Part shown: in pieces, positions 11,601 to 23,105 of the stretch
How positions within the stretch are numbered: position 1 is the first letter of the stretch
Layout: each line of letters begins with the position of its first letter
Assembly: GCA_021234155.1 (NCBI GenBank)
Contig: JAJEKV010000125.1
Span: forward strand, 1,852,775-1,916,774
DNA: 64,000 bases
Direction: 5' to 3'
DNA from: Isoetes taiwanensis
Taxonomy: Eukaryota > Streptophyta > Lycopodiopsida > Isoetales > Isoetaceae
The notes under the pieces: model-generated
The model's database searches: none
What the model was told of the DNA's origin: nothing
What the model saw: the letters and a program-made list of their open reading frames with translations, nothing else
Program-made: the position numbers and the translations under genes

Positions 11601-12545
11601 AAAATAAGCATAGCGGTGAGTCCACTTTGGTTGTGTGATGATGGGCCTCTTTGAAACACATCACGGTATATTAAGCCGATCTTGATTTTTGGGAAGCATC
11701 ACATTGCGGTCGGTGCAAGCATTGATAGAGTGCTCATATAGGCTGCTGTTCTTTGACAGATTGGAAACAACTGTGAAACAACTCCTGTTACGTTAATCCT
11801 TAACTCTCTTTGTTATCCCTAACAACTTCTATTACATTAGAATCTCTAATCCTCTTTGTTATCCCCGATTACAAGTAATAAGCGAGCTAGAGTTTGTTAT
11901 CCTTAATTAGAGTAGTGAGTGATCATCGTGGCTTTGTTGGTAATCCCAACAATGTATCCATTTGGCGTTTGTCAGCCCAGTAGCAAAAGCTATTTAATAT
12001 ATCATTCAAATGTATGGTTCACATTGTGATTTGAAAATTTTAAAATGTTGTTTCGCACCAGTTGAGCCGCTAAGGCGTGTGGTATTAGAGAAGGTGCATT
12101 TTTGTCGATGATGTGAGGTTAAAAGAAATAGACAGAAAAATTCTTACTAAATGAAAGTAAAATTTCACATGGTTATCTTGGCATTTTGGCACCATAAATT
12201 TTCTCGATTCATTTTGCGTTTTTTTAAGTGCATATTAAGCGTCTCAATTTTTTTTTTTTTTTTTGCCCTTTTGGGTCCTAAGAAGCTCGATTTAATCATA
12301 TTATTATTATTATTATTTTCTAAAATGGCAATTAGATTAATGTGAAGGCAATTACATTAATGTGAAGCCTAATTATATGGTCTTCGCAAATGTAGATATT
12401 TTAAAAAAAAATTGTTGACCATATTGTGAATATGCATCTTTTCTTGCAACTTAACATTTCAAATATTGCATGGTTTGACCAACATAAATACAAAGTGCAT
12501 GGCAACACCAAGCCAGGACATTCGTCAATCTCTATTTTTTGCAGG
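8646..12545. other. Long interval without an assignable gene
   Basis: Open frames near 8,910-9,281 and 9,232-9,453 look gene-like. One has a possible acceptor at 9,050 (tttgcag), and another reads GGAYDYLEVIEHMPIACQQF. They match no family I can name and may be further exons or relics belonging with the ARC5-like fragment. The rest is AT-rich with short frames only, including an ATT microsatellite at about 12,297-12,317 and T-runs near 12,248. Confidence 0.35.
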
Positions 12546-13448
12546 TTTTGACCGAGGCAATGATGATGGCTTTGGTCAAGGGTTGATTATTGGTTTGATC
12601 GGAGGTCGGATGACTGAGCTTTATTTGAAAAATATTACACAATGGGGATGGGAAGATGTTCTTACTGTTTTGAGGGGATGTTAGGAAGTTCTTTCACTTG
12701 CAGAGAAAACACAGATTGTCCAGAGATGTGCAGATGCAATAGCCTGAAAGTATATCTTAGCTTAGCAGATTTAAGTCCCTTCTCTTCCTCCCCTGATTCT
12801 AGTGCCAATAGGTTCATGAGTTCCAGAAGGCCATCTTCTGTTTCACAAATATCATCAAGGATGCTTTCTAGAACGTGGTGGTTCACAGATATTTCAAGCC
12901 TTTCTATCTATCTAATGGAGAAAGTTGTAAAGTCTCTAATGTCAAATAATGTGGACAACAAGGTCCTTGCCAAGTTCTTACTCCATTATCTAAGGTCCTC
13001 ATTGCCAATGCTTGGATATAGCTGGGTATGTTCCAAAAAGAAGGGCAATGTTGATGAAGAAATTTTGCATAGCTACACCGGAAGGTTGAAGGAAGTCTTG
13101 GAGGCGATGAGTAGCTTTTTTATGTATGGACTTGAACGCGAGTTCAATCTCATGCATTTTTGTTCGGCATGTATAGGGTAGCGATCGTGCTAAATCTTTG
13201 GCAAAACATGTAAGAAGCAGCTTGAAATAATGATTGGATCACAGTTAGACATGGCCACCTTAGATAATATTCCTGTTCCTGTGCATCCCTCACGAGGCGA
13301 GTCTCTTTATGATGTTGATCTGGTCATAAGGCTGGTGGGAATTTTCTTAAAAGAGCAATCAGAAGCCACGAAGGATGCCCATGAAGAAATTGCTGACCTA
13401 AGGTTTGACCAAAGGATGCATCTTCATGTTATTTCATCTTCATTGTAA
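12546..13448 (+). pseudogene. NPH3-domain (BTB/POZ-NPH3 family) pseudogene
   Basis: Successive frames together cover much of an NPH3 domain: GWEDVLTVLRGC (about 12,646), then EVLSLAEKTQIVQRCADAIA after an in-frame TAG at 12,682. The next frame has WWFTDISSLSIYLMEKVV and LAKFLLHYLRSSLP (about 12,876-13,010), and then AMSSFFMYGLEREF. Finally LYDVDLVIRLVGIFLKEQ appears at about 13,305-13,358. The NPH3 family (NPH3, RPT2) supplies substrate adaptors of CUL3 ubiquitin ligases in phototropin signalling. At least one stop and several frameshifts, one of them in atagggtagcgatcg near 13,176, break the coding sequence, and no BTB domain is visible upstream. A tttttttgcag just before 12,546 resembles an acceptor, so it may derive from an intron-bearing copy. 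Confidence 0.75.
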
Positions 13449-14040
13449 TAACTATTATAATGGATAACGGTTATAGCCAATAGGATTAACAGATTCGATT
13501 ATGTGTAGGAACATTAACAAATTAGATTATGATATCAGAGCGTTTGTGTAGTAAATATAATTCAAAACATAAGAACAAAGACAATATGCATAGTTCAATC
13601 ATAAGAATATCACTATCATAATCACATGCAGGAAGCTACAATAGCTTTTCACAACCATAAGCAAGCAGCTTGTGTAAGAATTTGCACTACCTACTTTCAA
13701 AGCTCTTTGCGAAAGTGTGGGCTAAAATGAACTTCAATCGACATGCATGAACAATGCAAGCATTTTTCAAGTAGAATGAGACTTTCTCTAAAATCCTTAC
13801 ACTTCTATCCCGAGAAACGCGTGAAGACGCTCGCCACATCGTGGGTTGACCAAAGGTTTTCTTAGGGAATGCCATAGTGCTACGTTCTATATCTTGAACA
13901 TGCAACACATTCACGACTATGCTCTATTTAGCAAAATATTGTATCATAAATGTTGAGGAATATTACTACAGTAGTATGATATCCAAGAAAAATTCCTACA
14001 TCTACTCACATGCATAGAAACCTAAGAATCTTTAACTCGC
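13449..14040. other. Non-coding interval after the NPH3 relic
   Basis: AT-rich, no gene or repeat recognised. Confidence 0.4.
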
Positions 14041-14290
14041 CATCAAAGTGTGTCTGGATAAGGGTATCGAGGAGAACTTATATGGAGTCTTAGGGAATTT
14101 AAAAGGAAATTGAGGAGAATCTTAACAAAATCTGGGAGAACAAATGGAATCTTCACTTGGTCTTGGGGATTTAAGGGAATCTTTGTGGAATATAGGCAAA
14201 TCTTTGTGGAATTTTGAGGAATGTAAAGGGGATCTTTAGCAGATCGAGGAGAATTCAAGGAATCTATGAAAATTCTAAAGAATCTAGAGG
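14041..14290. repeat. Degenerate short-period repeat (GGAATCTT-like)
   Basis: The words GGAATCTT, GGGAATTT, GGAGAATC and close variants recur roughly every 20-25 bases, always in the same orientation. The sequence is too diverged to give a clean period by eye. It behaves like an old minisatellite. Nothing coding is seen. Confidence 0.4.
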
Positions 14291-14880
14291 ACTATTAAAG
14301 AACCTTGCAAGGTTAACTTTGCACAACCTTTCATAATACGTATCCTGTTGTGAATAAATATCGTGTCTAAATGAACATTATGTAGTCTTTGATTGGTCTT
14401 TGGCTGGCATTCTAACTGAGAGTTTGACTAGAGGTTTGAGTGTGGCAGCTTCTCGCATGTCAAATTCATGTAATATGTTGGCTCTAGAGAGTAGAAGATG
14501 TAAAGTAACAGATTGATGCAACGTTTGACTAGGTGCTGACAGAGAGTTCACCATAACTATGAATTTTACTTTAACTTAAAACCTTTATAATAATCAGTCG
14601 ACTTTGTACAACATTGACTTTGAGGTCCTCGCAAGCTACCAGTCGACTTGATACACTCCCTCATAATATAAAGACTTGTATAAATATATAAATATTAGAA
14701 TACGCCATTAGTTCATTCTTCATCACTACAGAGTGGCACATGAGTGGCACATCACTGCGGAGTGGCAGTGAGACGGGTGCAGTTTTTTATTTATTGAAGG
14801 ATGTCATTCTATTTATCATTACATCATAGTACATTCTGCATCACATTTTAGATATCACATGGAAGCCAATCCGCTACATA
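14291..14880. other. Non-coding interval
   Basis: No gene seen. A short direct repeat (gagtggcacat) occurs near 14,731-14,755. Confidence 0.35.
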
Positions 14881-14929
14881 GGCGTGACATGCTAGGAGCT
14901 GCATTGTATGTGATCGTGTAGTATATATA

Positions 14930-15115
14930 GCAGGTTTAAGTTCTCTACTACAGAACCGGTCAGTCGTATTTGAACCTTTGACCTCGAGGCAATAGATTTT
15001 TAAGGTCTTCATTACTAGACCAATGTTGGTCACGTTTGGACCCGTGATCTCTGCCACTCTAAAAATGGCATGACGTAAATGTATCCGCCCCAAAAAAGAT
15101 GGAGTCCTAGGTATG
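14930..15115 (-). mobile_element. Possible tRNA-derived SINE
   Basis: On the minus strand an A-box-like stretch (ttggtctagtaatgaaga) is followed about 35 bases later by a B-box-like ggttcaaatac, the arrangement of a RNA polymerase III promoter of a tRNA-derived SINE. It shares the wording acattggtctagt with the better candidate at 22,980 (acattggctagt). Ends, tail and target duplications were not defined. Confidence 0.3.
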
Positions 15116-15330
15116 TGTTGACGAATTTTTCCCAACATCCTCAACAGTGGCCTCAAGAGGCAAATAAAGCAGTATCATTTTATATTTGAAGGTAATATTT
15201 CTGCCCCAGGAAAAAGCGTGAGAACGACACGTGTTTTAAAAAAAAAAAAATGAAACTTAAAAAAAAAAGTGACGTCCCTTTCTTCTTGCATTGTCTTTCC
15301 CTTTCTTGCTCTCCAAGCAATCTGTCGCCA

Positions 15331-15518
15331 TGGATCCCCGGTCTTGGTTTCTTGAAGAAGGCCAGATAAAGATCAGGATAACTTCAAAGCTCACCGATTA
15401 CCTGCTTCCAGCTATGACGACATACCTTGGCGATGTTGCGGCCATTCATATTTCCGGCCAAACGGTTAAGGCGCTTGCATTTCAAGCCAAATATTTTGAT
15501 CTATATCCATTTCTCTAA
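15331..15518 (+). CDS. Hypothetical 62-residue protein
   Basis: An ATG in good context follows a pyrimidine-rich leader resembling a plant 5' UTR. The product begins MDPRSWFLEEGQIKIRI and ends after 62 codons. No family was recognised. The leader and start look gene-like, so it may be the first exon or relic of a larger gene, but downstream sequence (15.5-16.4 kb) shows no convincing continuation. Alternative: a chance frame. Low confidence. Confidence 0.25.
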
Positions 15519-17389
15519 TCTTTTTAACTGCAAATGAACCGCCTTAAGGAGCTTTTGGCGATGAAAGCTGCATCTATAGATATATCTAGCCACAAAAGAT
15601 ATGATGCTAAGATCCCTTTAACTCTTCATCTTACGATTTCTCTGATTTGATTTAGCTGCACCCGAAGCTCTGCGACCATGTCATTTTGGAACATAGGTTG
15701 CGAGCTCCAGTTATGGAAAGCAGCGCCTTGCCTGCTCATGTCCGCATGTTTTGAAGCTCTACATGGCTATGTCCATGGCTACTGGCCTAAATCTGGCCCG
15801 CCCTAGATCAGAACTGTCTGTTTACTGCTGCGAACCAACTTCTATTGATTACGGTTCAAGAAAAATTTTCATCTAGTGGATAGCTTTCGTGATGAACAGA
15901 GAGACATTTGGTTTCTGTGTCTTAAGACATCTGGAACAATGCTTCAGTAGCAAATGACCGAATTGGCAGAAGAAGAAGATGCATAAGTGCCGGGGCCTTT
16001 TCAAAAGGCAGTTTGTTCATCTCAAATCTTCTATTTTTAAAGCTTTCAAAGTGGATTCATTGGCCGAATTTTTGCCAATCGAGATCCCAAATAGGACTTT
16101 ATCTGCTCGGATCCTTCTTTTGTAGAGGTGTTTTTGTGGCAGGACAAGAAATGAATTCAAATCCAAAATCGGCATTTGCATGCTACTCCTGGAAAGGTAC
16201 TTCCCTAGTTTTGAGTTCCTCTGTAATCTTATAAATGTTACAATTGTGCCCGTGATTTGAACCCAGAGAATAAACCACTTGACAGTCTTCATGGAGAAGG
16301 TCAAGGTCACCTCCTTCACGATTTATCAATAGCATAAATTCATGCTGGACAAAATTCTAAGTCCCACCTCTACTATTGCACCAGAACCAGCAGCCAATTC
16401 CACCAGTCTAGACTAAAAGACCTCTGTCGGATCCATCACTGCAGTCTACCATGTCCAGATACCATTGTGGTTTCTTCACACTAGACTGGAATCAACTCAG
16501 ATACCCTCTTTGCCTACAAGCCTATCCTCTCGATCCAGAATCGATCAATAAGCCTGTTTGCCCAGCCACTACCTTGGATTTTTTCAATAAGTTTGTCGAA
16601 ACACCAAGCAGTGATCTTCACATCCGGATCTTCACAGCCAAATTATCCACGCCTTATTTTTTATCAAACCCAACCATTTTCCAAGTCTCTAAATCTCCAT
16701 GTACGCTTTTGATCTTTGTGACGTTCCATGTATTTATACGGTATATGTACAACTACCCTGACACGTCACCGGTGTATCGGGACCATTGGGACTAACCTAA
16801 AAGGGTTTATTGCAACTAACTTAGCCTAATTAGGCTAAGTAATAGTATTAATTAGTAATATAGGCTAATTAGAGGGTGCCACTTGGCCTAATTTGATTGG
16901 CCAGAGGCAGCTTGCTATTTTGGGATGGCAAATTGGCTCCCAACCCCAATTCTGCCCCAAATTTGAGTTTGGGAAGGACTGAGGAAGAAAGGAGCTGCTC
17001 CAACTCTGAACCCTGACCTATACTATGGACGTCCTTCGCGATACGGGCTCCAGCCCAGATACTGGTTAGTTTTAGCATAGTTTGTGTTCCGCTAACTCTT
17101 GTTTGAGTAGATGAATGATTAGAATCTATTCTATGGTCAATTTGAAAATGATGATAGACGCTTCTTTCTGTTCCTCTTGTGTTGTATGGGATTAAGGGAG
17201 GTAGAGACCTAAAAGCTATTTAGATTTAGTGATGCTCCTAGCTAGAACCCCTTAAATCCCAGTAAATGTGGCCTGTGCACTAGAGCCTGCCTGGCTATGG
17301 ATGCTATGTTGTAACTCAGCACCAGATAACGAGCCAAATGGTGAAATGGGGGTGGAATCCTGTCTAGTTTGACTACAGGATTCCTATAG
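15519..17389. other. Gene-poor interval
   Basis: Contains a 114-codon frame (16,451-16,795) with no recognised motif, a 22-base palindrome (16,819-16,840) and otherwise nothing that could be assigned. The right end runs into an LTR-related block. Confidence 0.35.
16819..16840. repeat. Perfect 22-base palindrome
   Basis: acttagcctaa followed directly by its reverse complement ttaggctaagt. A related gcctaatt/ggctaatt word recurs within the next 50 bases. It could form a small cruciform or be a dimeric protein site. No gene start is adjacent. Confidence 0.6.
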
Positions 17390-17509
17390 TGTGTTAGGCT
17401 TATAGTCGATCCTCGCGTTGGGGCCGGGTATGGGTTTGACACCCCCTGGGTCGCAAGATACGCGCCTAAAGGGACGTCTTGGGCTCGATGGGCGCGCCAG
17501 CGCGGCCTA

Positions 17510-17970
17510 TGGATTTTGGGGGGTCAAAGTCGGGTACAGATACATGGTTACTAGTGGTGGCACGATCATCTAGCCACCCATGGAACCATCATGTTCTGGG
17601 AGTGAATTCATTTCCTCCCTGCCTCATCGGATTGCGGAGATGTAACCCGCTGTAGTCTCATAGGGTGAATCCATGGGATTGCGCCTCGGAAGACTATAAC
17701 CACGTCATAGCATGATTCGGCGCAAAGTGTGCACAGGAGGGGCGGATGGAGTGGACTACCCTTGCCATTATTCTATGCCAGCCAACACCATTGCCATGAT
17801 TCCGTCTGTTGTTATCTGAAGGCCTTGACCGTCGATTGATTCCCTAGAGTCTGAGCCTGGGTTAGAGCCCCAAATTGATGCATTGCATATGTTATGTTGT
17901 TGTTGGGATGTTATTCGTATTGATGATGGATGAGTCACCCTTCGAGGTGACATACTATTTGATGTATTGT
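17510..17970 (+). mobile_element. LTR-related block (same family as the LTR at 30 kb, opposite strand)
   Basis: The reverse complement of this stretch aligns patchily with 30,250-30,660. Shared words in the same order include the gcccctcctgtgca / tgcacaggaggggc segment next to a ccactcc / ggagtgg segment, tctccgcaatccgatgaggc versus tctccaatgtccaatgaggt, and a gatgatcgtg / gatcgtggtg segment. It therefore represents part of an LTR of the same or a related element, now without recognisable ends or internal coding region. Confidence 0.5.
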
Positions 17971-17994
17971 GTGCCAAGTGTTAACTTGTATTTA

Positions 17995-18246
17995 TGCTTT
18001 CACAATGTTATCAACATTCTTTCTCACGTCTTTCTTTGCTCTACTTGACTGTAGCACTTGCTTCATAGCATAAATTCTCCTTCGAGCAGCTCCACACTTA
18101 ATGTTAAGTGTTTCAATTGGCTTGAATTCCTTTACTCTTTCTCGACTACCAAGAATAGTCCTCTTTGATCTCTTTAATCTCTTTTGCAAGATACAACACT
18201 GTTTCATATTCTTTCTAGCATCATTTGTGGCTGAATTTTTTTCAAT
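17995..18246 (-). repeat. Duplicated fragment of the gene at 20.8-21.1 kb
   Basis: About 245 bases match 20,822-21,066 in the same orientation with few substitutions, so the minus-strand frame here encodes nearly the same segment (NMKQCCILQKRLKRSKRT, then RVKEFKPIETLNIKCGAA) before diverging at both ends. It is a partial copy about 2.8 kb from its relative. It cannot encode a complete protein. Confidence 0.75.
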
Positions 18247-18259
18247 ACGTTTCATGATA

Positions 18260-19053
18260 AAAAAAACTTAGAATTGCACTTGTAATTGCACTGAGAATTG
18301 CACTTGTAATGTTGGAAGCAATGTTCTTCAAGGGGGTTCAAGAGGGTATTGGATCAAACAACTCCATATACAATGTTGGGGCAATTGTAATGTTGGAGGC
18401 AATGTTCTTGAAAGGGCATTTAATCAAACAATGTTTTTTTTTTGCATTTGAACTCGCAGTTTCGAACTCGAGAAGGTGAAGGGAAGGGAAATTTTATAAA
18501 AGGAACGGATGTTCATGGAAAGGGTTGGGCTCTTCCCATGAACACCCAATCCAACTTAAAATTTGATGTATATGAAGGAATCCCCACAAAACATACACAT
18601 GCAACACGTGAAAGAAGTTTTGGCAGCATGCCTTATATATCAATGTCCTTTTTAATGACACACGCCTATGGGATATATCTTGCATCCAATTTTTTTTAGG
18701 GTTCCAAAAGCTCTAAAACTCAGTTCTTAAGGTATCAAACCTGATCAACCCTGTGGTAGATTTCTATTTCTGAAAAAGATCTATTTCTACCAACTCTAAA
18801 CCCGATATTTCTTGTATTCATGTGTTCATGTTTTAGAATAGATAGAATGGTGCACATTCTCAGGTTAAACTTGTGTGACTGCAATTGCTCATGTGACTGA
18901 CATTGCTTGTTTGTGCATTACTTCTAAGTTAAAGCCTATCTAAGTTCATGGATTTCACATCTGATGCCAAGTGGAAATTAATAAAAAAGGAACCAAACCC
19001 TTCAATGCTAAGGTTTTTACCTTTATTATAGCTATCCACAAGCATAGGTATAC
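18260..19053. other. Non-coding interval
   Basis: No gene seen. A locally repeated phrase (gaattgcacttgtaatt and cacttgtaatgttgg; tgttggaggcaatgttctt) occurs between 18,270 and 18,420. Confidence 0.35.
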
Positions 19054-20259
19054 CTATCTGATCAAATACGCATTACACCTCATTATTCTCCTCTTGAACT
19101 TGGAAAAGCCCAACCACCAAGTATGATCCTCATATTGGATTGAGAACCACTCGGGTAAGATTGGGGATGACGGCGGCAGGGCTTCCGCCCATGGCGGCGG
19201 CCCTGTTCTTCGCGCAGAACTGCGACCAAGTCGAAGCTGGAAGGGCCTGGATTTTTGGCCAGATCTGCTGCTGCCCCTCTCTTGATTTGTTTTCTGATCA
19301 GTGGCTGTAGGCTTCGTCTCTGTTCAGAAGTTCATGAGAAACAACAGCAAACCACAGCAAGAGGTAACTCCAACTTGGTTTTCAGCTCTATTAATGCAGG
19401 TTAGTTAGATGAGTAAGTCTCTGAGAATCGGCCGCCGTGACTCATCAGAAGTTGGGAAAGCCCGCATCCATTGCGGGCTGCCATGCTCACGAAGGCACTC
19501 CAGGTGCTAAAGGGATTTTTTTCATTTGCATCCTGTGTATATCTTGCTGTTAGTTGTAGCTACTTCTTGGTCTGAACAGTAGATGCCCTCCCCTGCTTCA
19601 AAGAAGGGGAGGATTATGAGCAAATGATGGTGCTCCGATCATTCGGAATATGCTAATGGGTGGTTTGCCATGGGATTCCCCGGGGAGAGACTAGGGAGGC
19701 ACCGGGCATTGTGGGAATGAAGCCCATATTCTTTGCAAGAAGGGATGAGGTTCAAGAGGCATCTTCTTTTCTTATTGCTTGGATGAAGGTTCTACCTATA
19801 GAAATCTTTAAAGAATGGAATCAGCCGAAGTTACGCGTATGAGCCTCGCCTTGGATCTTTGGGATATTCTTCTGAGAATGCTTCAAGTGGTTCCTTCTTA
19901 CTAAGATCTCTAGATGGCCATTCTAGAATGGGAAGTAGCAGCCTGATCCTTGCTCTTGATCCTGGGCGATTGAGACAGGATTAACTTGTATCTGGTGACC
20001 AGGTGCTTAAAATTTCTTATCAGGCCTATTGTGGAGCCTTTGTAATAAGGTTTTAGACCGTTTTTTATTAAAATTTAGCCTAGGAACTGAGCCCTTCTCT
20101 CCTATAGTATCCTATGGAGAAGAAGTTGAGAGAGGCTCTAAGTACTGGGTCTAGAGTCTGGACTGCTATTCATGGATTCGAGAAGTGATAGCACCTCTGG
20201 ACTCACTGTATGTGTAAACACTCTTATCCTTTGAATACAATACAAATCATTCTTGCCTA

Positions 20260-20290
<31 letters not shown>

Positions 20291-21102
20291 CACTCGGGGT
20301 CTTTATCCTTCCTTTTCAACATTAATCTGCAAGAAATGCCCGATTCACAAAGATACTTGACTTTATGATTGATTTCCATTTCATTAAGTTTTAAACATAC
20401 CTCTGACTGGATGTTGCGAATGGTATCTTCATGTATATTATAGAAGACAACCATGAAGTTCAAAACACTCTCAAGGTCAAACCACAAATTGTTTCTTTCA
20501 TTGAGGCCTAAAATTTTGTTGTCATTAGACTTCTTACCTTTGTGAGATCTTGGCACCAATTTAGACAATGGTGCTTCACACTTAATGGAGTGCATTCCTC
20601 CAAGAATATTTTCAACCATGATGTTTCTCCTTGCTCTAACAAGATTCACATGATGCAGCCTTGGAATCATAACTCTGTTTGTCCCAATCATGTTCAATGC
20701 AGCCGCGTTTGCATCCATTTTAGAACTCACTTCACTAAGAAGCATGTCCATAATAGATTTCTTCAAAGCAGAATTCTCGGGTGAATTTAACATTGAAATG
20801 ATCTCATATTTTGTGGCAATGCTTCCCACAATGTTATCAACATTCTTTCTCACGTCTTTCTTTGCTTTACTTGACTGTAGCACTTGCTTCATAGCATAAA
20901 TTCTCCTTTGAGCAGCCCCACACTTAATGTTAAGTGTTTCAATTGGCTTGAATTCCTTTACTCTTTCTCGACTACGAAGAACAGTCCTCTTTGATCTCTT
21001 TAATCTCTTTTGCAAGATACAACACTGTTTCATATTCTTTCTAGCATTATTTGTGGCTGAATTTTTTGCAACCTCTGCTTGCTTGACACAATGCTCAAAC
21101 AT
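19054..21102 (-). pseudogene. 301-codon frame split by a retroinsertion; basic, helix-rich protein of unknown family
   Basis: The minus-strand frame starts MFEHCVKQAEVAKNS at 21,102 and stays open for 272 codons to ...DKDPEWF at 20,287. The poly(A)-tailed insert then intervenes. On the far side the frame resumes exactly after the duplicated target (SIQYEDHTWWLGF) for 29 codons and ends at TAG (19,054-19,056). The protein is Lys/Arg-rich and largely helical, with a heptad-like first third, and no known domain. Upstream of 21,102 similar coiled-coil coding sequence (ERDRVVQVEQSIRAANKE) lies in shifted frames, so the true N-terminus was probably longer and already decayed. The partial copy at 18 kb suggests a repeated, perhaps transposon-encoded, gene. 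Confidence 0.6.
19156..20286 (+). mobile_element. Poly(A)-tailed retroinsertion with target-site duplication
   Basis: About 1.13 kb ending in 28 A (20,259-20,286) is flanked by a perfect direct repeat agaaccactcggg (19,143-19,155 and 20,286-20,298), the hallmark of target-primed retrotransposition by L1-type machinery. The 5' part is GC-rich with an ATG-led frame (MTAAGLPPMAAALFFAQN). A later frame (19,660-19,842) reads WMKVLPIEIFKEW, reminiscent of the LPxE(Y/F)(W/F) segment in the DUF4283 part of plant L1 ORF1 proteins. No RT is present, so it is a deleted non-autonomous LINE derivative or a retrocopy of another transcript. Confidence 0.75.
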
Positions 21103-21109
21103 CGAATTT

Positions 21110-22170
21110 CTTTGTTAGCTGACTGATTTCTTTATCATTTTTCCTTGTTTGCTGCTCTAATAGATTGCTCAACTTGCACAACTCTGTCTCTTTCAAATGC
21201 AAGCAACATGATAAATTGTAATTGTGTTGTACCACAATGAAAAAAGTGCTCTAATACCCTGGAAAATATGCCCTAAAAATGCCCATCGAATCCCCTTTTT
21301 CTGTAAAACAACGGGGGACAAAATAATTCTTAGAATCGGGGTATTTGGCCATAATCCCCCTTTTCCTCATTTGTAAGATATTACCCTGTTACATCTGATT
21401 ATAATTTCCCCTTCCTCATTTGTAAAATAATACCCTTGTTAAATTTGGCCATAATCCCCTTTCCTCATTTGTAAGATAATACTCTGTTAGCTATTTGGCT
21501 ATAATTCCCCCTTTCCATCTCTATCACTATATGTTGTTACAGAATTCCTTTAATACAATTTTAAAGTTTGAAAGTTCATGTCCAATTGTATTCAATGCTC
21601 AATTTTCTTTACAGCATGTTATAGAAACACAACGTTCCAAAATTCCAAAATTTCAGTATATTTCAAAATTCAAAGCTTACAAATTCAGAATTCCAAGAAC
21701 TCTGCTCAGAATTATTAGTGCTATTGGTATACATACCAAAAGGATAATTTGCAAAGAGAATTACATTTATAATAGCACTCGTACAGAAACAGAAGAACCT
21801 CAAGAACAACTAGCTTCTACCATATCCACAGGAGGAAAGGGGCCTCAGGAACATCTAGCTTCTGCCATATCCACCAGAGGCAAAAGCCTTGTGAAACCTC
21901 GGCAATGATTAGTTAAAGCCCCCTTGATGGTTCTTTTCACATTATGCCACGTTTAAAAAGGAATGAAGCAACATCTGATCTTGATAAAGAGATGAATATT
22001 TTCAGATGTAGATATCCAACAAATGGATTTTTCCAGCATAAAGAATGCACAAAGGATGCACCAAATCAGGGAATAGGAACAGAAATAGAGCCGGAGTAAA
22101 AATGAACAATCTGATACTTTTCGAAATTACAGCTAGCCATCCAAAACCCGCTGCTTTTGCTTGTCATAAA
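21110..22170. other. Non-coding interval with short CCCC-rich repeats
   Basis: Apart from relic coiled-coil coding sequence at about 21,110-21,215 (minus strand) no gene is seen. A short tandem pattern at 21,341-21,510 is listed separately. Confidence 0.35.
21341..21515. repeat. Imperfect tandem repeat, about 50-60 base period
   Basis: Three to four copies of a phrase of the form tttggccataatcccc, cctcatttgtaagataatac, ctgtta. Copies differ by small indels. Confidence 0.6.
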
Positions 22171-22171
22171 G

Positions 22172-22760
22172 CTAAGGAGCTGGGCGTACCTTATTAGAGA
22201 ATGCGACTGGATATAGATCTACTGAACCAGTGAAATGCACCGCCTTCAAAATCACCCACCCGATTTCTAGGGAACTGTAAAGCACTGGATTCATGCAGCC
22301 GCTCCTTATGAAGGAGATCGCAGTCTTCATGTTGAAATAGAACACAACTGGAACCAAAGAAACTTCAACTAGAACACGTAATAAGCGGAAATAGCGGCAA
22401 AATCTATGGTAACTAGCCAGAAAACATAGATCCAAGTATGCAGCTTAAGAAATACTCCAGCAATAAATTTGTAATGTAGTCTTGTGTACTGAAGCAGAGG
22501 CTTCATCGTCTTTAGCATAGAATATCATTCATCCTGCTCCGTAGCCGTATATCAACAAGAAGAAAAAGAGAACATTGGCAGAAAACCCTGCAAACAAACA
22601 AAGAACACGTAAAAAATCATGAAGAACGAGGAAGAATCAAGCAAAATGCCTCAAGAACATCAGCCCTTGCATTGTAAACCTAAAGCCAAACTCCCGCCTT
22701 AGTAGAAACTCCAAACCGCCATAGCCAAGAGATCCGACCTCCGCCATCGCCACAGCACAA
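22172..22760 (-). other. Possible small gene on the minus strand
   Basis: The reverse strand shows an ATG-led stretch (MAEVGSLGYGGLEFLL, ATG near 22,745), then a possible acceptor (gtttgtttgcag, about 22,600) and further open frames with hydrophobic segments, including IAGVFLKLHTWIYVFWLV and an 87-codon frame (22,435-22,172). This could be an expressed gene with untranslated exons or a decayed membrane protein gene. No family was recognised and no single splice model was convincing. Confidence 0.25.
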
Positions 22761-22979
22761 AAATGAAATGAAGCGAAGGGAAAATGAAGTGAATATTTAG
22801 GTACCATAAAATTTGAAAATACCCTTTTGCTGGTATTTATTGCAATCCTATGTTTTCTTGAAAATTTAGCGCTTATATGGTAATTCCCTTTTTGAATGAG
22901 TCCCATTCTCTAAAAAATACCCCAATTTATTTGCAAGTTCTCTTTTGACCTAATTTCCCTTTTTTAAAAATACTCTAAT

Positions 22980-23105
22980 GTGCATTTACATTGGCTAGTC
23001 CATTGGGTTAGCAACTAAGAGATCTTGTGTTCAAGTCTTTGGGGGTCCGTCATATGTCCTTATGGACGTTGCCAATGTGGTATGACGTAAAAATCTATCT
23101 ATCTA
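22980..23105 (+). mobile_element. Probable tRNA-derived SINE
   Basis: An A-box-like tggctagtccattgg and a B-box-like tgttcaagtct about 30 bases later resemble the tRNA-related head of plant SINEs. The element ends in a short ATCT repeat tail (aatctatctatctaa), as many SINEs do. Length is about 125 bases. No target duplication was confirmed. Confidence 0.45.

Noticed and set aside
20257-20290. Poly-Phe C-terminus of the minus-strand frame at 20.3 kb
   Set aside because: It is the reverse reading of the poly(A) tail of the inserted retroelement, not protein sequence of the host frame.
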